NCBI GenBank assembly: GCA_007258455.2
Contig: VDFB02139086.1
Span: forward strand, 1-64,000
Direction: 5' to 3'
DNA: 64,000 bases
Source: Sequoia sempervirens
Lineage: Eukaryota > Streptophyta > Pinopsida > Cupressales > Cupressaceae
Shown here piece after piece: positions 11,697 to 24,055 of this stretch (its first letter is position 1; each line of letters opens with the position of its first letter). The translations under genes were made by a program, and so were the position numbers. The notes under the pieces were generated by a model. It ran no database searches. It saw only the letters and a program-made list of their open reading frames with translations, and was not told where the DNA came from.

Positions 11697-12560
11697 TGTT
11701 AGGATAGGTGAAATTATAATTGGTATCCTAAATTTATAATTGTGTGTCTTCGTGTTCTTTAGAAAGTGTTCTAGAGGACATGAGGGGAAAAATATTTATT
11801 ATTTATTTTCCTATGAAAATTTGTAATTGCATTCAAGGAGATGGACCCACTATGGTGACAATTACAGAGCATCCCAAAAGCATATTCCTCTTGGGAATCC
11901 AACTTTTGGGTGGGGACCACTTTGCAATGCATGTCCTTGCATGTTATTTTCATTTTTTGCATAGTGGGGGTGCCAAAGTTTGCATGTTGGTGCATGCTCT
12001 TGCATGAAGCCATCAGAGTCATCAGAGAGTTATGAAGCACTCAATATAGACCAATTATGATTGGTTGTGCGCTAAACACCCACGGGAAGGCCATGTGACT
12101 ATTCAATATTTATTGCCATGTTTATGGGTTGTCCACTAAGGGGGATGTGGGTTTTCTAGGTGGTTTTTCTTATTGTTTTGGGATACCATATGTGGTATTC
12201 TCTCCCACAAACTTCTATGTATTGGAGCCTTGAGATGGCGGTTTGCAAAGTTTGTTTGCAAGTTGTTAGAGTGATGAAGTGCTACCAATTTCGAAGAGGA
12301 TTGTTGTATTGATGTACTTCTTTGAGGATTAATAAAAATAGTGTATCTCTTTGGATGTAGAGTTTTTTCTTGTAAGGGTTTCTTCGTGCATATATCTTGT
12401 GTCACTTGTGTTTGATAACTTGTGGTATTGCTGATTTTAATTTTATCGTTGAATTGTTAATCACATAATCTCTTTATTGTAATCTTGGATACATACTTTC
12501 AAATTTTCAAACATATTATTAAGTTCTATTGTTATAAGTTTTTACCTTGGATTTCCAACA
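11697..12560 (+). repeat. Copia 3' LTR
   Basis: It starts TGTTAGGATAG and ends TTTCCAACA. Only its last part (about 12270-12560) matches the 5' LTR. The first part holds sequence missing from the 5' LTR. The two copies have therefore changed independently since insertion. Confidence 0.88.
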
Positions 12561-12701
12561 ACTTGGACAAATTTAGAGTAGAAATGATTTAGTCAACACA
12601 AATTTAGAAACATCCTTAGAAAGAAAAGAATCAAGCAATTCCTTCTAACACTAGCATTTGGAAGATGTACTTTTTAGTATTTCTATAGCATTCTTGAACC
12701 A

Positions 12702-13289
12702 ATGTGTTGGTCCAAATATATTTTAGTGGTATTCACGAGGTTGTTTATTGCAACCTTTCTTTTATCTTTTGAGCTTTTTATGGATAAATATTATGATATG
12801 GTTGATGGACAAGGTGATATTAATATTTTCCTGACTAATGAACATGTTGTAGCTAATAGAGATTATTTTGAATATGATTGGAATGTCAGTGTACAAGAGA
12901 AGCATGAAGATGAAATTCATCTTGATGATATTGAAACATAGAAGAAAGATAAAAAAGTTGATTTATTTTTTGAGATGCTTCAAGAGGATTTACATTCGAG
13001 TGATTTGATTACTGATTGGTACTATTCTCTCAACTCAAAAAATGAGAATTGTATTAACATGCATGGTAGTGATGTGTGTTGGAATACATATGATCAAGAG
13101 TAGAGTAAGTGCATAAAGGTACAGTTACACAATAGAACAAATAATTTTCAATTAGTAATGCATGAGGAATTTATTTCTTATGTTTGGGATGTGGCTACTT
13201 TTGTTGAAAATATGAATGTTCATGATGAGAAAGGTAATGATGCATTGTATCCTTTCATTGGCTAACCTAATTATGGTGAGTTTTTAAAA
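12702..13289 (+). pseudogene. Orphan decayed reading frame
   Basis: One frame stays readable for about 195 codons with only three internal stops (12939, near 13101 and near 13263). It has a soluble, acidic composition (YDMVDGQGDINIFLTNEHVV, WDVATFVENMNVHDEKGND). I do not recognise it. It lies just outside the copia 3' LTR. The few stops, the absence of a frameshift and the normal amino-acid mix suggest former coding sequence, most likely from another retroelement. Confidence 0.4.
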
Positions 13290-13799
13290 TAATTTATGTT
13301 AATTTAGAGGAGTATATAGCCATTGACAACCAAGAGCTTGATATTTTCAAATTTGGTGTAGCTAAATCTAGTCAAGAGATTGCTAAAACATTTCGTATGA
13401 TATGGATGAATTTTGTGAGATAAAAAAATTTAGGTCATGCATATTGGAAAAGGATTGTAGAGTCAAATTTAATGGTAATAGTAAAAGGTCTAAAATTACT
13501 CCACATTTCATTCAAATAATAAGTTGGAAATTATATTGCAAGCACACATTCAAATCAAATTTTGTGAGAGCTTCAAAGTACAAGGTGTATGACAGCATAA
13601 ATTTTCTACATTGATTTTTTCTTAGTGATTTTTTATTGCTAAGAGGAGGTAAAAGGGAAAAGGAATAAGTATTAGGTTATTCTCGGTGGTATTTTTTTTT
13701 TTATCTTGTGCGGCCATCCTTTTTTTTGATCTATAGTAAGGTGTTTTTATGTCTCCTTATGTGTGTTGGTCTAATTCCTAGAGAATTTATAAATCCTCA
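13290..13799. other. No feature seen
   Basis: This stretch is T-rich, including runs near 13690 and 13724. A short open frame at 13402-13614 has no recognisable motif. It could continue the decayed frame to its left, but I cannot support that. Confidence 0.4.
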
Positions 13800-14440
13800 C
13801 TATGTCCCACTAGAATGTGTAAGGAAGCTAAGGTAGCGGAACAACTTCCTACACTAATCCTGAGAAGAGGGTAATGCAAAAAAAATTAGATCTTTAACGA
13901 TTACATAAACTTAAATAGAAATAAACATAAATATCATGCATACCACAACACAGTAATTTACATGGGGAAATCCCTTTCCTAGAGAAAAAAACCCATACTC
14001 CAAAAGCCACCCAATATAATATTCAAAAATCATAAAGATTACAATATACTTGCAGAGCAAGCTTCTCACAGGAGTATCACCAACCAGAGATCCAAATACA
14101 AAACAACTACTATCAAACTCTCATAATACATCACAATACCTAGCCGTAGTACAACACCCTCATAAAATAGGGTTGTCTTCTAGGTCAAGTCAAGCTAATA
14201 AAATATCGGCCATCAGATTAAGACATAATGATGAACAATCCATATGTACAATAATAAAATATAAATAAAATTTTCCTTTCGAGGGCACTACCTCTAAACC
14301 CCTCGCAAGGGGGAACCCCCCATGCCCCCCCATCACTGGTGTATCAATAGTACCTTATGTAATTGCAAGGTTGAGACACATTTTCCTAACATAATGTATA
14401 TCCCCAACTATAGCCACTATTGGGACTCAAATATGTAATG
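13800..14440 (-). repeat. LTR-like stretch, minus strand, boundaries uncertain
   Basis: Read on the minus strand, this stretch has several features of plant copia LTR ends. They are a GGGATTTCCCCATGTAAATT motif near 13960, a block of C and G runs at 14280-14335 (plus strand CCCTCGCAAGGGGG), and A/T-rich tails. No second copy, primer site or coding domain lies beside it, so it is at most a solo or truncated LTR. I could not find matching terminal bases. Confidence 0.35.
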
Positions 14441-15208
14441 TCATTTTTTTATCCATTATTTATAACTAATTTGAAACAACATAAATGGGTCCCTTAAGTG
14501 TCAAAAGTTGCAAAAATCCACAAGTCTAATTTTGGGTTGTTTCTAGTTCTTTCCATGGTGTTTTATGTTTTTTTCAAACTTTTATACTTTTGAGGTTGCC
14601 CATATCTACATACATTTCCTGCCAATCTTGAAAATCCACTCTTGCTAATTTTTTTCTAAGTTTTGTTTTTTAATTTTTTTAATTTTTTGGGTCGTCCATA
14701 CTTCCATCCTTATTATCGATGTTTCAGTAATTGTGGCTTACTTACGCTTTCTTTGTATTTTTCAAATCTCAAAGTTTCAACATTTCCAATCGCTTGATAT
14801 AATTCCCTTGGAATCCTTGATTATTGAATCTTGAAAATCTATTTATATCCTAATTCCTTTCTATTAAAGTCAAACTTTTGACCGTTTTGTACTTGATTAT
14901 GCATTTCCAAAACCCTAAAAACCTAAAACTCCACCATTTTTTCCAAAAATGTTTCTAAGTCTTACAAAGTTGGACTTTGAGTCATCCTTTGTTTAGGTGC
15001 CCTTTTCCATCAAACCTCAAAAGAAAATACTCTATTGATAACTCAAAATAACCTATTGGAGTTAGAGTTTTGACCTTCCTTCAACTGAATACCAAGTTAA
15101 GTCCCATCCCAAGTCCTTGATCATGACATCCTGGAAGCATTTTCTTTGTTAGGGTTACCTTGTTAGCTTTCCCTCATCTTGCATGATTTCCATGTCACCC
15201 CTAAAACT
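14441..15208. other. No feature seen
   Basis: Pyrimidine-rich AT-rich DNA without an open frame or repeat that I can recognise. Its last five bases (AAACT) adjoin the gypsy element. Confidence 0.45.
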
Positions 15209-18200
15209 TGTAATAACCCATTCTAAATTATTGCTTAAATAATTATATTGCTATGACACATGAATAGATTCAAATTAAAAATACATAACTAAGAAGCTAT
15301 AATCAATCATAGTAACACATGTCTAATTAAAATGAGTCAAGATATATATATTCAATTTGAAAGTCAATTACAATATTAATTTTGACTTGGCTCTTAAGGC
15401 CACAAGGTCAATACAATGTACCATTATTACATTAAAGTTACATCATGGTTTTACATCAATTTTACATCATAGACTAAATATTCTTGTGTACATTTATGGT
15501 TCCTCTTAACGCCCACCTCCATTGGTGCATGAGAACATGTTTGAAGTGCTTTACCACCCAACCACGAAGCTTATGCTTCCTTGAAATTCTTCCAACTTGA
15601 AGAATACTTGACCCTGCACAAAAATTTTAACAAGAGAACAATCTGCAAGGTGGAATCTGGTATGTGTCCATACATCAAGATGCATTTCTATCTACAAGTT
15701 AGAAAAGAGATTGCAAGATCTATGCTAGGAATGATAGAGAGTGTCATCACATTGTCCATACATGCATAATGAATAGAATTTCTTGGCCAAGTGTAAAAAT
15801 ATTGTTGCAACAAAAAAAATAGGTTTTGGTAAAGCAAACCTATACTCTTTGAACTCCATCTTGGCACCCGTCTCAGAAGGTAACTTTAAACATCAAGTTA
15901 TCTCATAACAACTAACTACCCACTAGCAGCATCTAGCCTTAGGTGCTCTAGTCCACTAGGTGTTGTTGTTCTACTCAATTTATAATTTAGAAATAAATTT
16001 AATGGAAACTAATCAAACATTATCCATCCATTGAAAGTACATGTCACAAGATTACTTTAATTGTAACTAAGTATTCAATTAGGAATAAAGATAATTGGGA
16101 AACAAAAGAAGGTATGTCACAAGTATTTGTATGTATGTAGATGAAGGTCTACGTGCATACACATATATGTTCCTACCTAAGTTATGAATTTTTGCATACA
16201 TTCTGAATTTAAAACCAATAGATCATATTTCTATCATTCAAATAATGTTTCAGAATATCATTTAGTCTATCAATTTTCATGAAGTAAGAATTTTAAGAAA
16301 AATATGAATGAACAGTTTCCTACATGTTATTATGTCATTTGTAATCAACAATGCTATGATAAAAAAAAAAATCTATTGTAATCACCTAGTTATTGTTTAA
16401 TAGAACAATGTTGTCTATAGCTAAACAATCACAGTTTATAAAAAAATAATGTTGTTCACAAATGATCACATAATGTTTATAAAAGAACAATGTCAGTTAC
16501 AACTAAACATTTATAGAACTATGTTATTTCCAACTAAATAGTTAAAGAATAATGTTTTTTTCACTTATTACATTCAATGTTTATAATAGAACGATGTTGT
16601 TCAGCTAAATAATTACAAAACAACGTTGTCTCAGCTAAAAAAATATAGAACAATGCTATTTCAAGCTAACATCTATAGAACAATGTTGTTTCAAGCTAAC
16701 ATTTACAGAAAAATACTATTTCAAGTAAAAAATTCACGGTTTATAACACATCAGTGTAGTTCACAATAGAACAATCATTCTTTTCACTATTACAATGTTG
16801 TTTATAGCTAATAGTTACAATTCGTAATGAAACAATGTAGTTTGAAATAGTTTATAGTCACAACTCCAAGTTTCTCTTGCTTCGTTAATCCAAGCTTATC
16901 ATTCTAAAAATTTGTATATAAACTTTCATATAAATAGAGAACCTAGAAAATATGTGAATAACTTTTTAAAAGAGCTGAAACGGCCTGCTAAATGTTATTA
17001 GTAATAATAATATGTTCAAAAATCAATATAACTCTTTCAAGCTTGGGATGAAACCCTCATTCAAACTTATCTAAACTATTTTTTTCATTCTAAGAATGAC
17101 ATACTATTGCTCAAAATGAGGAGGCCGATGTCATAGCCTTAAGTGCCTACCCTTGGATATAGGGTAATCACCCCAAGGGCGCTTAAGAGTCATTTGTGAT
17201 GAATGCTAGTTTATAGTACAACACATGCAAGCAATTTAAAAGATTGACTTATCTTTTGGCCTCTATCCTTTAAGGACTAGGCGACATGAACCCATATAAT
17301 CATTGGGACATACAAATGCTTGCATCTGCAAGGAAATAACAAAATACACATATTATCGTATGACAACATAGGTCCACCATCGCCTAAGGCAATAGGGAAT
17401 CAAGATTAGCTTTTAGTATATCCTTCAATTTTAGAAATCGAAGGTGATGGATTTTATTTGAATGAGAAACCATCAAAGGATAATATTAAGCAAAGTAAAA
17501 TATACATCTTAATCCTCTATGAGGGATTCAGCCTACCCAAAAGGGAGGCTTCAATTTATACAACACAATGCACTCCATTCATAGGTTGTGAAGAGCTATT
17601 TAAAAAGAATACATGCAACTTAAGCTCAAGGCCGGCGACATCTAAATCTTACAAAGCATGATATAGTTGGCCTTACAAGTTTTGGGCGATACATGCACTC
17701 ACAAATTTGAGCATAGCACAACTAACAAATCCATGTTTTAATCTAAAAAGACAACTCATATCGTTTGCACAAGAGGTTCGATGATCAGGATTCATTCAAA
17801 ACAATAAAATCAACATTGTAACAAATCGAATTGTGCATAACTGATAGATAAAACTTTAAAGAGAAATGAAAAGCAACATTTTTAATGAAAAATCACCCAA
17901 ATACCTCTGAAATCAAAGATTCTCTTTGACTTTTTCCTCAAGGCTTCGTACCACCACCCGATTACTATGAGTTTGTGTCGATGTCTATCTAGAATAGCAA
18001 CTTTTTTCCTTTTTACTACCCTCCAATATGGGCGATTTTCGAATGGTAATTTGCATTGATTATTTATCGCCACACTCTCTTGATTCAAATATTGCCATAA
18101 TGCTCATGGTAGACCATGACCTTCGTGGGATTTCCTCATGGTTTTCATTTAGATTCAAACATTTTGATATGGCTAATATCAGTTATCAAATTTAATTGAT

Positions 18201-18286
18201 AAGGAATATAAATATGTATATGTATATATATATATATGACATTCATTCTCATTCATTTATATTTATTCTCCAGTTTATATATATAT

Positions 18287-18324
<38 letters not shown>

Positions 18325-19020
18325 TTGCACATATGTACATACTTGTATATATATAGATTGTTTGTCTAAAGAGGTTTATGTGTTTCATATGCCAACATTT
18401 AATTAAATAAAGAGCTTTTATTTCATTTCGAGCATCAATATATATATATATATGAACAGAAAGGGACTTTTAGTTAATTTCATATAATGAAATTCTTAAC
18501 CTTTTTAATCATTCTTTAAAATATGTACTTTTGTTTTCTTCCAAATTCTCAAAACAAAAAATTTAAGTAAACAATTTAAACTTGAAATCATGGGTCAATC
18601 ATGGGTCTTCTTTTTCTACAAGCCATTCATTTTCAATCACTGGGCAATTCAAATCATGCAATTGTGTTCTTCTATATGTGTAAAAAGTTTCAAATGCAAG
18701 TCATCATGCCATTTGTGGTGTGTGCACCCAGATTCCATCTAGCTTACCATTTGATCTAGCTAAATGATCCTACTTCAACCATGTTCTTGTCCTTCAATCT
18801 ATCACCCTATAACTACACACACTTGCATTTTCCAAGATTCATCAGTAATGTTCATAGCATAATAATATATAAGATAATTCAAAATATCACATAGTCAACT
18901 ATAGTCAACTTCTTTCAATCTTTTCAAAAATATCAAATTTTTCATTCAACATATTGAATTTCCCAAATAATTCAATTTATCATATTATAATTAAAAATGC
19001 AATAAATTTGGGTTATGACA
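15209..19020 (-). repeat. Gypsy 3' LTR, 3.8 kb
   Basis: On the minus strand it starts TGTCATAACCC and ends GGGTTATTACA, an imperfect 11-bp inverted pair with one mismatch. It matches 26409-32650 along its length when the three inserts in that copy are set aside. It holds a (TA)n-rich patch at about 18213-18360. The length is on the long side for a plant LTR. Confidence 0.92.
18213..18360. repeat. TA-rich microsatellite in the 3' LTR
   Basis: Interrupted TATATA and TATG runs. The homologous place in the 5' LTR (31874-31976) is a much longer pure (TA)n run. Confidence 0.85.
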
Positions 19021-19033
19021 TCCTTCCCCTCTT
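19021..19033 (-). other. Gypsy polypurine tract
   Basis: The minus strand reads AAGAGGGGAAGGA directly before TGTCATAACCC. This is the plus-strand primer of the element and fixes the inner LTR boundary at 19020. Confidence 0.85.
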
Positions 19034-19175
19034 GGAAGAGACATTGTCCCGATGTCTATTTAATCAAAATTTAAACATATATGTCTATTTCAACATCACA
19101 TCAAATTGTTTCAAATCAAAACATCATAACATTACAATTCAAAATTTTCAAACAAAAATTATTAAAGTCTCTTTC

Positions 19176-19310
19176 TCAAGAAATAAAATGTGGAAAGGAG
19201 CATTCTATTTCTTCCACATCCTCCCAAGTAGCAGTGTCTTTAAAGTATTGGTCCCATTGAACCTTAAGTTTAGCAACATCTCTACTCTGCAACCTAACAG
19301 TATCTATCTA
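19176..19310 (-). pseudogene. Chromodomain at the C-terminus of gypsy integrase
   Basis: The minus strand reads VRLQSRDVAKLKVQWDQ, then ATWEDVEEIECSFPHF, and ends at a stop at 19178-19176. The KVQW and ATWE blocks are typical of chromodomains in plant chromoviruses, which steer integration to certain chromatin. This segment itself has no internal stop. It confirms the clade assignment. Confidence 0.8.
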
Positions 19311-19666
19311 GGATTCTAGTGGGCTCCACTAGCACCATTCTTGGATACTGTACCTACAAGGATTTCTAATCAATCACATGAGCTGCATCAAGATGATATG
19401 GCTTAAGCAAAGATACATGAAACACATTATGTAGTTAAGCCAGAGTAGGTGGTAGAGCTAGTCTATAAGCAACTTGGTTAATTACTTCCAAAGTTTCAAA
19501 CGGTCCCACATATCTTGGGGATAACTTGGAAGACTTTCCAAAGGCAATAGAACTTTTATGAGGTTTGACTCTTAAGAAAACATTTTCCCCTACCATAAAC
19601 TATCTAAGGGTTTTGTTCTTGTTGGCATAACTTTTCTGTCGGTTTTCCGCCTCTTTCAGTCTTCTC

Positions 19667-20640
19667 TTAATGACTCATTTGTTCTTCCATTTCCTTAAGA
19701 ATTTCAAGTCCTACTATGATCTTGTCCTCTAGTCTATCCCAAATGATGGGTTTATGACACTTTTTCCCATAAAGAGCTTCAAATGGTGCCATACCTAGAG
19801 ATGTGTGATAAGATTTGGTGTAAGCAAACTCTACCAATGGCAAATATTCTTCCCATTTATATTGTTGGTCCATACAATACATTTGGAGGAGGTCTTCAAC
19901 TACCTGATTCACCCTCTATGTCTATCGATCAGTTTGAGACTGATAAGTCAAACTGAAATTCAATTTGGTTCCCAATGCGACATTTAGGGTCATCCAAAAT
20001 CTTGAGGTCATTCGGGTGTCTCTATCAAAAATGATAGTCTCTGGCACTCCATGCAATCGAAAGATCTCCTAGAAAAATTTCTTGGCCAAGGTTAATGATC
20101 CATCCTTAAGGTTTCCTGGAATAAAGTGTGCAACCTTGGTCAACTTATCGATCACAACCAAGATAACATCATGTTGATTCTTGATCAATGGCAACCACTA
20201 TACGAAATCCATATTGATCACCTGTCATTTATACTCAGGTATGTCATGAGGATACAATAGCTTGGTTGAATGTGAATTCTCAACATTGACTCACTAGCAC
20301 TCTAACCATATGGCTACGTACTCCACTACATCCTTCTTGATCTTAGGCCAAAAGTATAAATTTTTCAACTCTACGATCATCTTGGATACTTTGGGGTGTC
20401 TTGAATAATGTGCATTATGAACCTCCTCTAAGACCAACTTCCTCAGCTCTCCAGAGTCTGGAATATACATTCTTCTTTGGTATCTGAAAATGCCATCCTA
20501 TTTGAGCTCATACCCCTCGAACTGATGATCTGAGGGGTTCTCTATTAGGGCTCTCTTCACTCCCTCATAGTGCTCATCCCCTAGCAGATGATGTAACACC
20601 TTTTGTCTCAAGTTAGACCTTGTCGATACCATGGCTACTA
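19667..20640 (-). pseudogene. Gypsy integrase, broken
   Basis: The H2C2 zinc module is partly readable (HYSRHPKVSKMIVELKNLYF followed by WLEC). The core shows INMDFV with the first catalytic Asp near 20200 and IIFDRDTRM with the second near 20015. At the catalytic Glu position near 19915 there is a stop codon just before RVNQVVEDLL. The C-terminal part FAYTKSYHTSLGMAPFEALYG is open at 19667-19912. Stops elsewhere also rule out function. Confidence 0.9.
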
Positions 20641-20699
20641 GATTTCTTCATCTACTAAGAGCATCAGCCACTTTGTTTTCTTTTCCTTTTATGTACTCA

Positions 20700-21990
20700 A
20701 TTATGAAGTCATAATCACTAAGGAATTCCAACCACCTTCTTTGTCATGCATTAAGGTTTGGTTGAGTAAAAATATATCTCAATCCCAATTGGTTTTTCTT
20801 GAGTTTGAATGGATTCCCTGAGAGATAATGCCTCCACATGTGTAAGGTATGAACTATTGTGGCCAATTCTAAATCATGCAGTGTGTAATTCGCCTCATGT
20901 TGCTTAAGCTTCCTTGATTCATAAGCCATCACTTGTCCATCTTGCATTAATACTTCCCCCAATCCCTCTCCTGAAGCATTTGTGATTACTATGAATCTTC
21001 CATTAGGATCAATAATGGTTAGAAATAGTGTTGTCGTGAGTCTCTCCTTCAAGATTTGGAATGCCTGGTCGCATTTCTTGATCCATTCAAACTACATTCC
21101 CTTTCTTTAGAATGATGTAATAGGAGATGCAATATGGGAGAACCCTTGCAAAAACTTCCTATAATATCCTATGAGGCCCATGAAACTATGGACTTCTGAC
21201 ACATTTTGAGGCACCGGACATTCCATGATTTCCTTGATCTTTTCAGGGTCTACAGAGACTCCTTCGGCTGAAATAATATAGCCTAACTAGTGCACCTCGT
21301 CTTGATAGAAAAAACACTTGGATAGCTTCCCAAAGAGTTTATTTTCTCTCACTGTAGAACTATCCTCAAGTTCCTATCATGCTCTACAATAGACCTTGAG
21401 TATACTAGGATGTAGTCAATGAAGATTAGAACAAAATCATCCAAACAGTCTCTGAATACACTATTCATGAGGTTCATAAAAGATGTATGTGCATTAGTCA
21501 ATCCAAAAGGTACCACTATGAACTTGTAGTGTCCATACCAAGTTCAGAAAGAGGTCTTCAAAATATCTTCTTCCTTAATTCTCAACTAATGGTACCCCAA
21601 CCTGAGGTCGATTTTGGAGAACATTATTACTCCATTCATCTAGTCAAACAACTCATCAATCCTCGAGAGTGGATATTAGTTCTTGATGGTTTCCTTGTTC
21701 AACATTCGATAATCTATACATAGACACAAGGTTCCATCCTTCTTTTTCACAAATATGACTAGTGCTCCCCAGGGAGATACACTAGGTCTAATGAGCTCTT
21801 TATTCAGAAATTCCATTAACTAGGCTTTCAACTCATAGAGCTCAATGGTGTTCATCTAATAAGGTGTTCTATATTGAGGCTCTACTCCTGGTATAAGATC
21901 AATAGAAAAGTCCAACTCTCGCTTTAGAGGAAACTCTATGAGTTCATCGAGGAATACATCCTATAACTCCTTGAGAATAGGATAGTCATT
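20700..21990 (-). pseudogene. Gypsy reverse transcriptase and RNase H, broken
   Basis: RT landmarks on the minus strand are [60 protein letters not shown] and YYRKFLQGFSHIA. The polymerase site reads FIDY in place of YxDD, so the second Asp is lost. RNase H is open at 20744-21052 (VITNASGEGLGEVLMQDGQ, YTLHDLELATIVHTLHMWRHYL) and is followed by the usual [13 protein letters not shown] block. Upstream the reading stops at about 21996, where another element is inserted. Confidence 0.92.
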
Positions 21991-23937
21991 TAAATTGATA
22001 CAAATCAGGGGTAATCAAACTCAAAAAAACCTTAAACCAGTGTCTTTGTTAATCAAAAAGTGGGTTTTCCTTCACAAACCCTCATTCTTGCTTGTAGTCA
22101 TTCAAAAAGGAAAATTAGACATATTTTTTGACTTAGACCTGATCTACAGAAAAGGAGACCCATTAGGATACCCATTTTTCCATTCTTACACATATCCAAA
22201 ATAAGGTAGGGTTTCTTTGTACGGAGGGGCTCAAATTTTGACTATCCTATTTCTAAGATGGTTTTTTTGGGGTTGTCTACACCCAAATGCAAGCAAACTT
22301 TCATTATAAACTTCATAAAAATGGAAAAATATGAAATATAATTTAAAGGGTTTTTATATACCCTCAAAATAGAATTTTTCACCATTTTTTAGAGATTTTT
22401 GATGGAGGGAAGAAAATATATGGAATTTTCTTGTTCACTAGAAACCCTATGGTAGATTCAGGCCTGTTGTTACAAAAAATGCTATAACTTTCTCTAAACT
22501 TAATGAAATTTAACCAAACCAAAACCAAATGAAAGATAAATAAATTATATATCCAACCATACTATGTGAAGGTCGTACAAAGGCCTACAGATCCATACCA
22601 CATGAAAGAACAAGACTATTATAGGAAAAATGCATAAAAAATTTGTTTCAAATTGATTCCAATTTTCATTCCCATCTTTTCCAACCTTCCCAACCTTGAT
22701 ATTCATTTTTACAACATGTATTTATGATTTCCCAAGAATTTTACAACTACCAACCACCCTCAACTAACTTCTTAATTAAATTTGTAACCTTAATGCACTT
22801 TTGACAACTTTCACAATGACAACTTTTACAATTTTGACAATTTTTTGACATTATTTGCATTATGACTTCAAAACATTCTAAAATGGTCTATAATGACTCC
22901 AAATGGTCAATAATTGTCCAAAATTACCTTATTTACATCAAAAAATACAAAATAAGACAAAAACACAAATTTGAGCATGAGGGTGCTCTTGCACCATACT
23001 CCCAAGGGAAAGAAAAACTCAAGTCCACTTAAGTGCAGGGATTATTTTTCTTCCTGGTCTTCCAATTCTTCTACACTATTAACTTGATTTTTTCTTAGCT
23101 TTGTCTTTGTGTCTTCCACTTGTTTTCTCTAGGTTTTTTTCTCAACTTCTCTTATTTCTTCCTTGCAAGGTATTCCTCTTTTGGCATCCTCCTCTGAACC
23201 TGATCTCTCTCAAGAGTCTACTTCTCAATGAGTTATATATCCTTGTCTAACAAACCTACACATACATAGTCCAATGAAAGATTAGAAATAAAATATTGAG
23301 ACCTTGAGGTCTCCTCTTTGTCTCCTTGCACCAGAAAATCCACTTCAACACCCAAGAGATCCTCCATGTGTGCTACATTTGTATACCAATCTTCACATTA
23401 ACCAGATATTTCGACGAGGTCGATGCATTCATTTTATTTGCTAACGCCGAAACATACCACGGTTCAAAATATAATATTTTTTCGGTTTATGCTTCGGTAA
23501 TCCTTCCAATATCTCGGTTAACCACTTTATGTTGTCCTTTTCTTCCTCGGTCGATCTTTCTGATAGCTTTACTTCTGATCCTTCGCATAAATGGTTAAAT
23601 ACCCTTTGTTTTCTCTTCTGCTAACCGTATCTGAAACGACGTTTCTTCCGGTGTGTCTCCTCAACTCCATTATCCTCTTTGTTACACTTTATCCTGTTCT
23701 TCATTTTTCATCTTGTTTGTTGACCTCCTTACTCTACAAATCTCCATAGACAAATCTTCTCAACATTTCCATTCTTCTTTCTCAAGCAAGTCTCTCTCAC
23801 CTTGCTTCTTGTTTTTGTGATACCTCACCTAGGTTTCCTCCTTTCTTCACTACCTAGTCTTTTGGCATCCAAGTTCTTGCCTCAACCTATAAAAAAACAA
23901 CACAAACTCCCAAAACTTATCTTGCCCAGATCTTCAA

Positions 23938-23949
23938 GCTCTAATACCA
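23938..23949 (-). other. Primer binding site of the inserted short-LTR element
   Basis: The minus strand reads TGGTATTAGAGC three bases after the 103-bp LTR. It differs by one base from the initiator Met-tRNA complement and equals the site of the surrounding gypsy element at 26395-26406. Confidence 0.75.
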
Positions 23950-23952
23950 ATT

Positions 23953-24055
23953 TGATACAGAGCAGGGTGGAGGTTGTTTAGACAAACATAATTCAACCAA
24001 CTTTCGACGAGCCTTCTTGAGCCACTCTAAACAACCTCCACCCTACTCTGCATCA
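23953..24055 (-). repeat. 103-bp LTR with 25-bp inverted repeat
   Basis: The ends pair: TGATGCAGAG on the minus strand against CTCTGTATCA. Inside, 23957-23981 and 24026-24050 form a 25-bp inverted repeat with one mismatch, separated by a 44-base loop. Followed on the minus strand by a primer site, it behaves as a very short LTR of the TRIM size class. Confidence 0.65.

Larger units (their letters stand above)
989..12560 (+). mobile_element. Decayed Ty1/copia LTR retrotransposon, split by a nested element
   Basis: The element runs 5' LTR, primer site, gag with CCHC knuckle, protease, integrase, reverse transcriptase, RNase H, polypurine tract, 3' LTR. Integrase lying before reverse transcriptase is the Pseudoviridae/copia order. 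The reading frame breaks off at about 4645 and resumes at 10929, because a 6.3-kb LTR element sits between. Many in-frame stops and several frameshifts make it non-functional. The bases just outside the two LTRs (AGAAG and ACTTG) do not match, so no target duplication survives or an end has been remodelled. Confidence 0.93.
21996..24055 (-). mobile_element. 2.06-kb non-autonomous LTR-type element inserted in gypsy pol
   Basis: Gypsy sequence is interrupted between the protease linker and RT. The insert is bounded by TAAAT (21991-21995) and TAATT (24056-24060), a likely 5-bp target duplication with one change. On the minus strand it starts TGATGCAGAG and ends ATTTGTATCA. A primer site lies 103 bases from its 5' end. 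No polymerase or integrase motif is visible inside. The left end resembles the LTR end for only about 16 bases, so the second LTR is either strongly diverged or lost. Confidence 0.65.
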
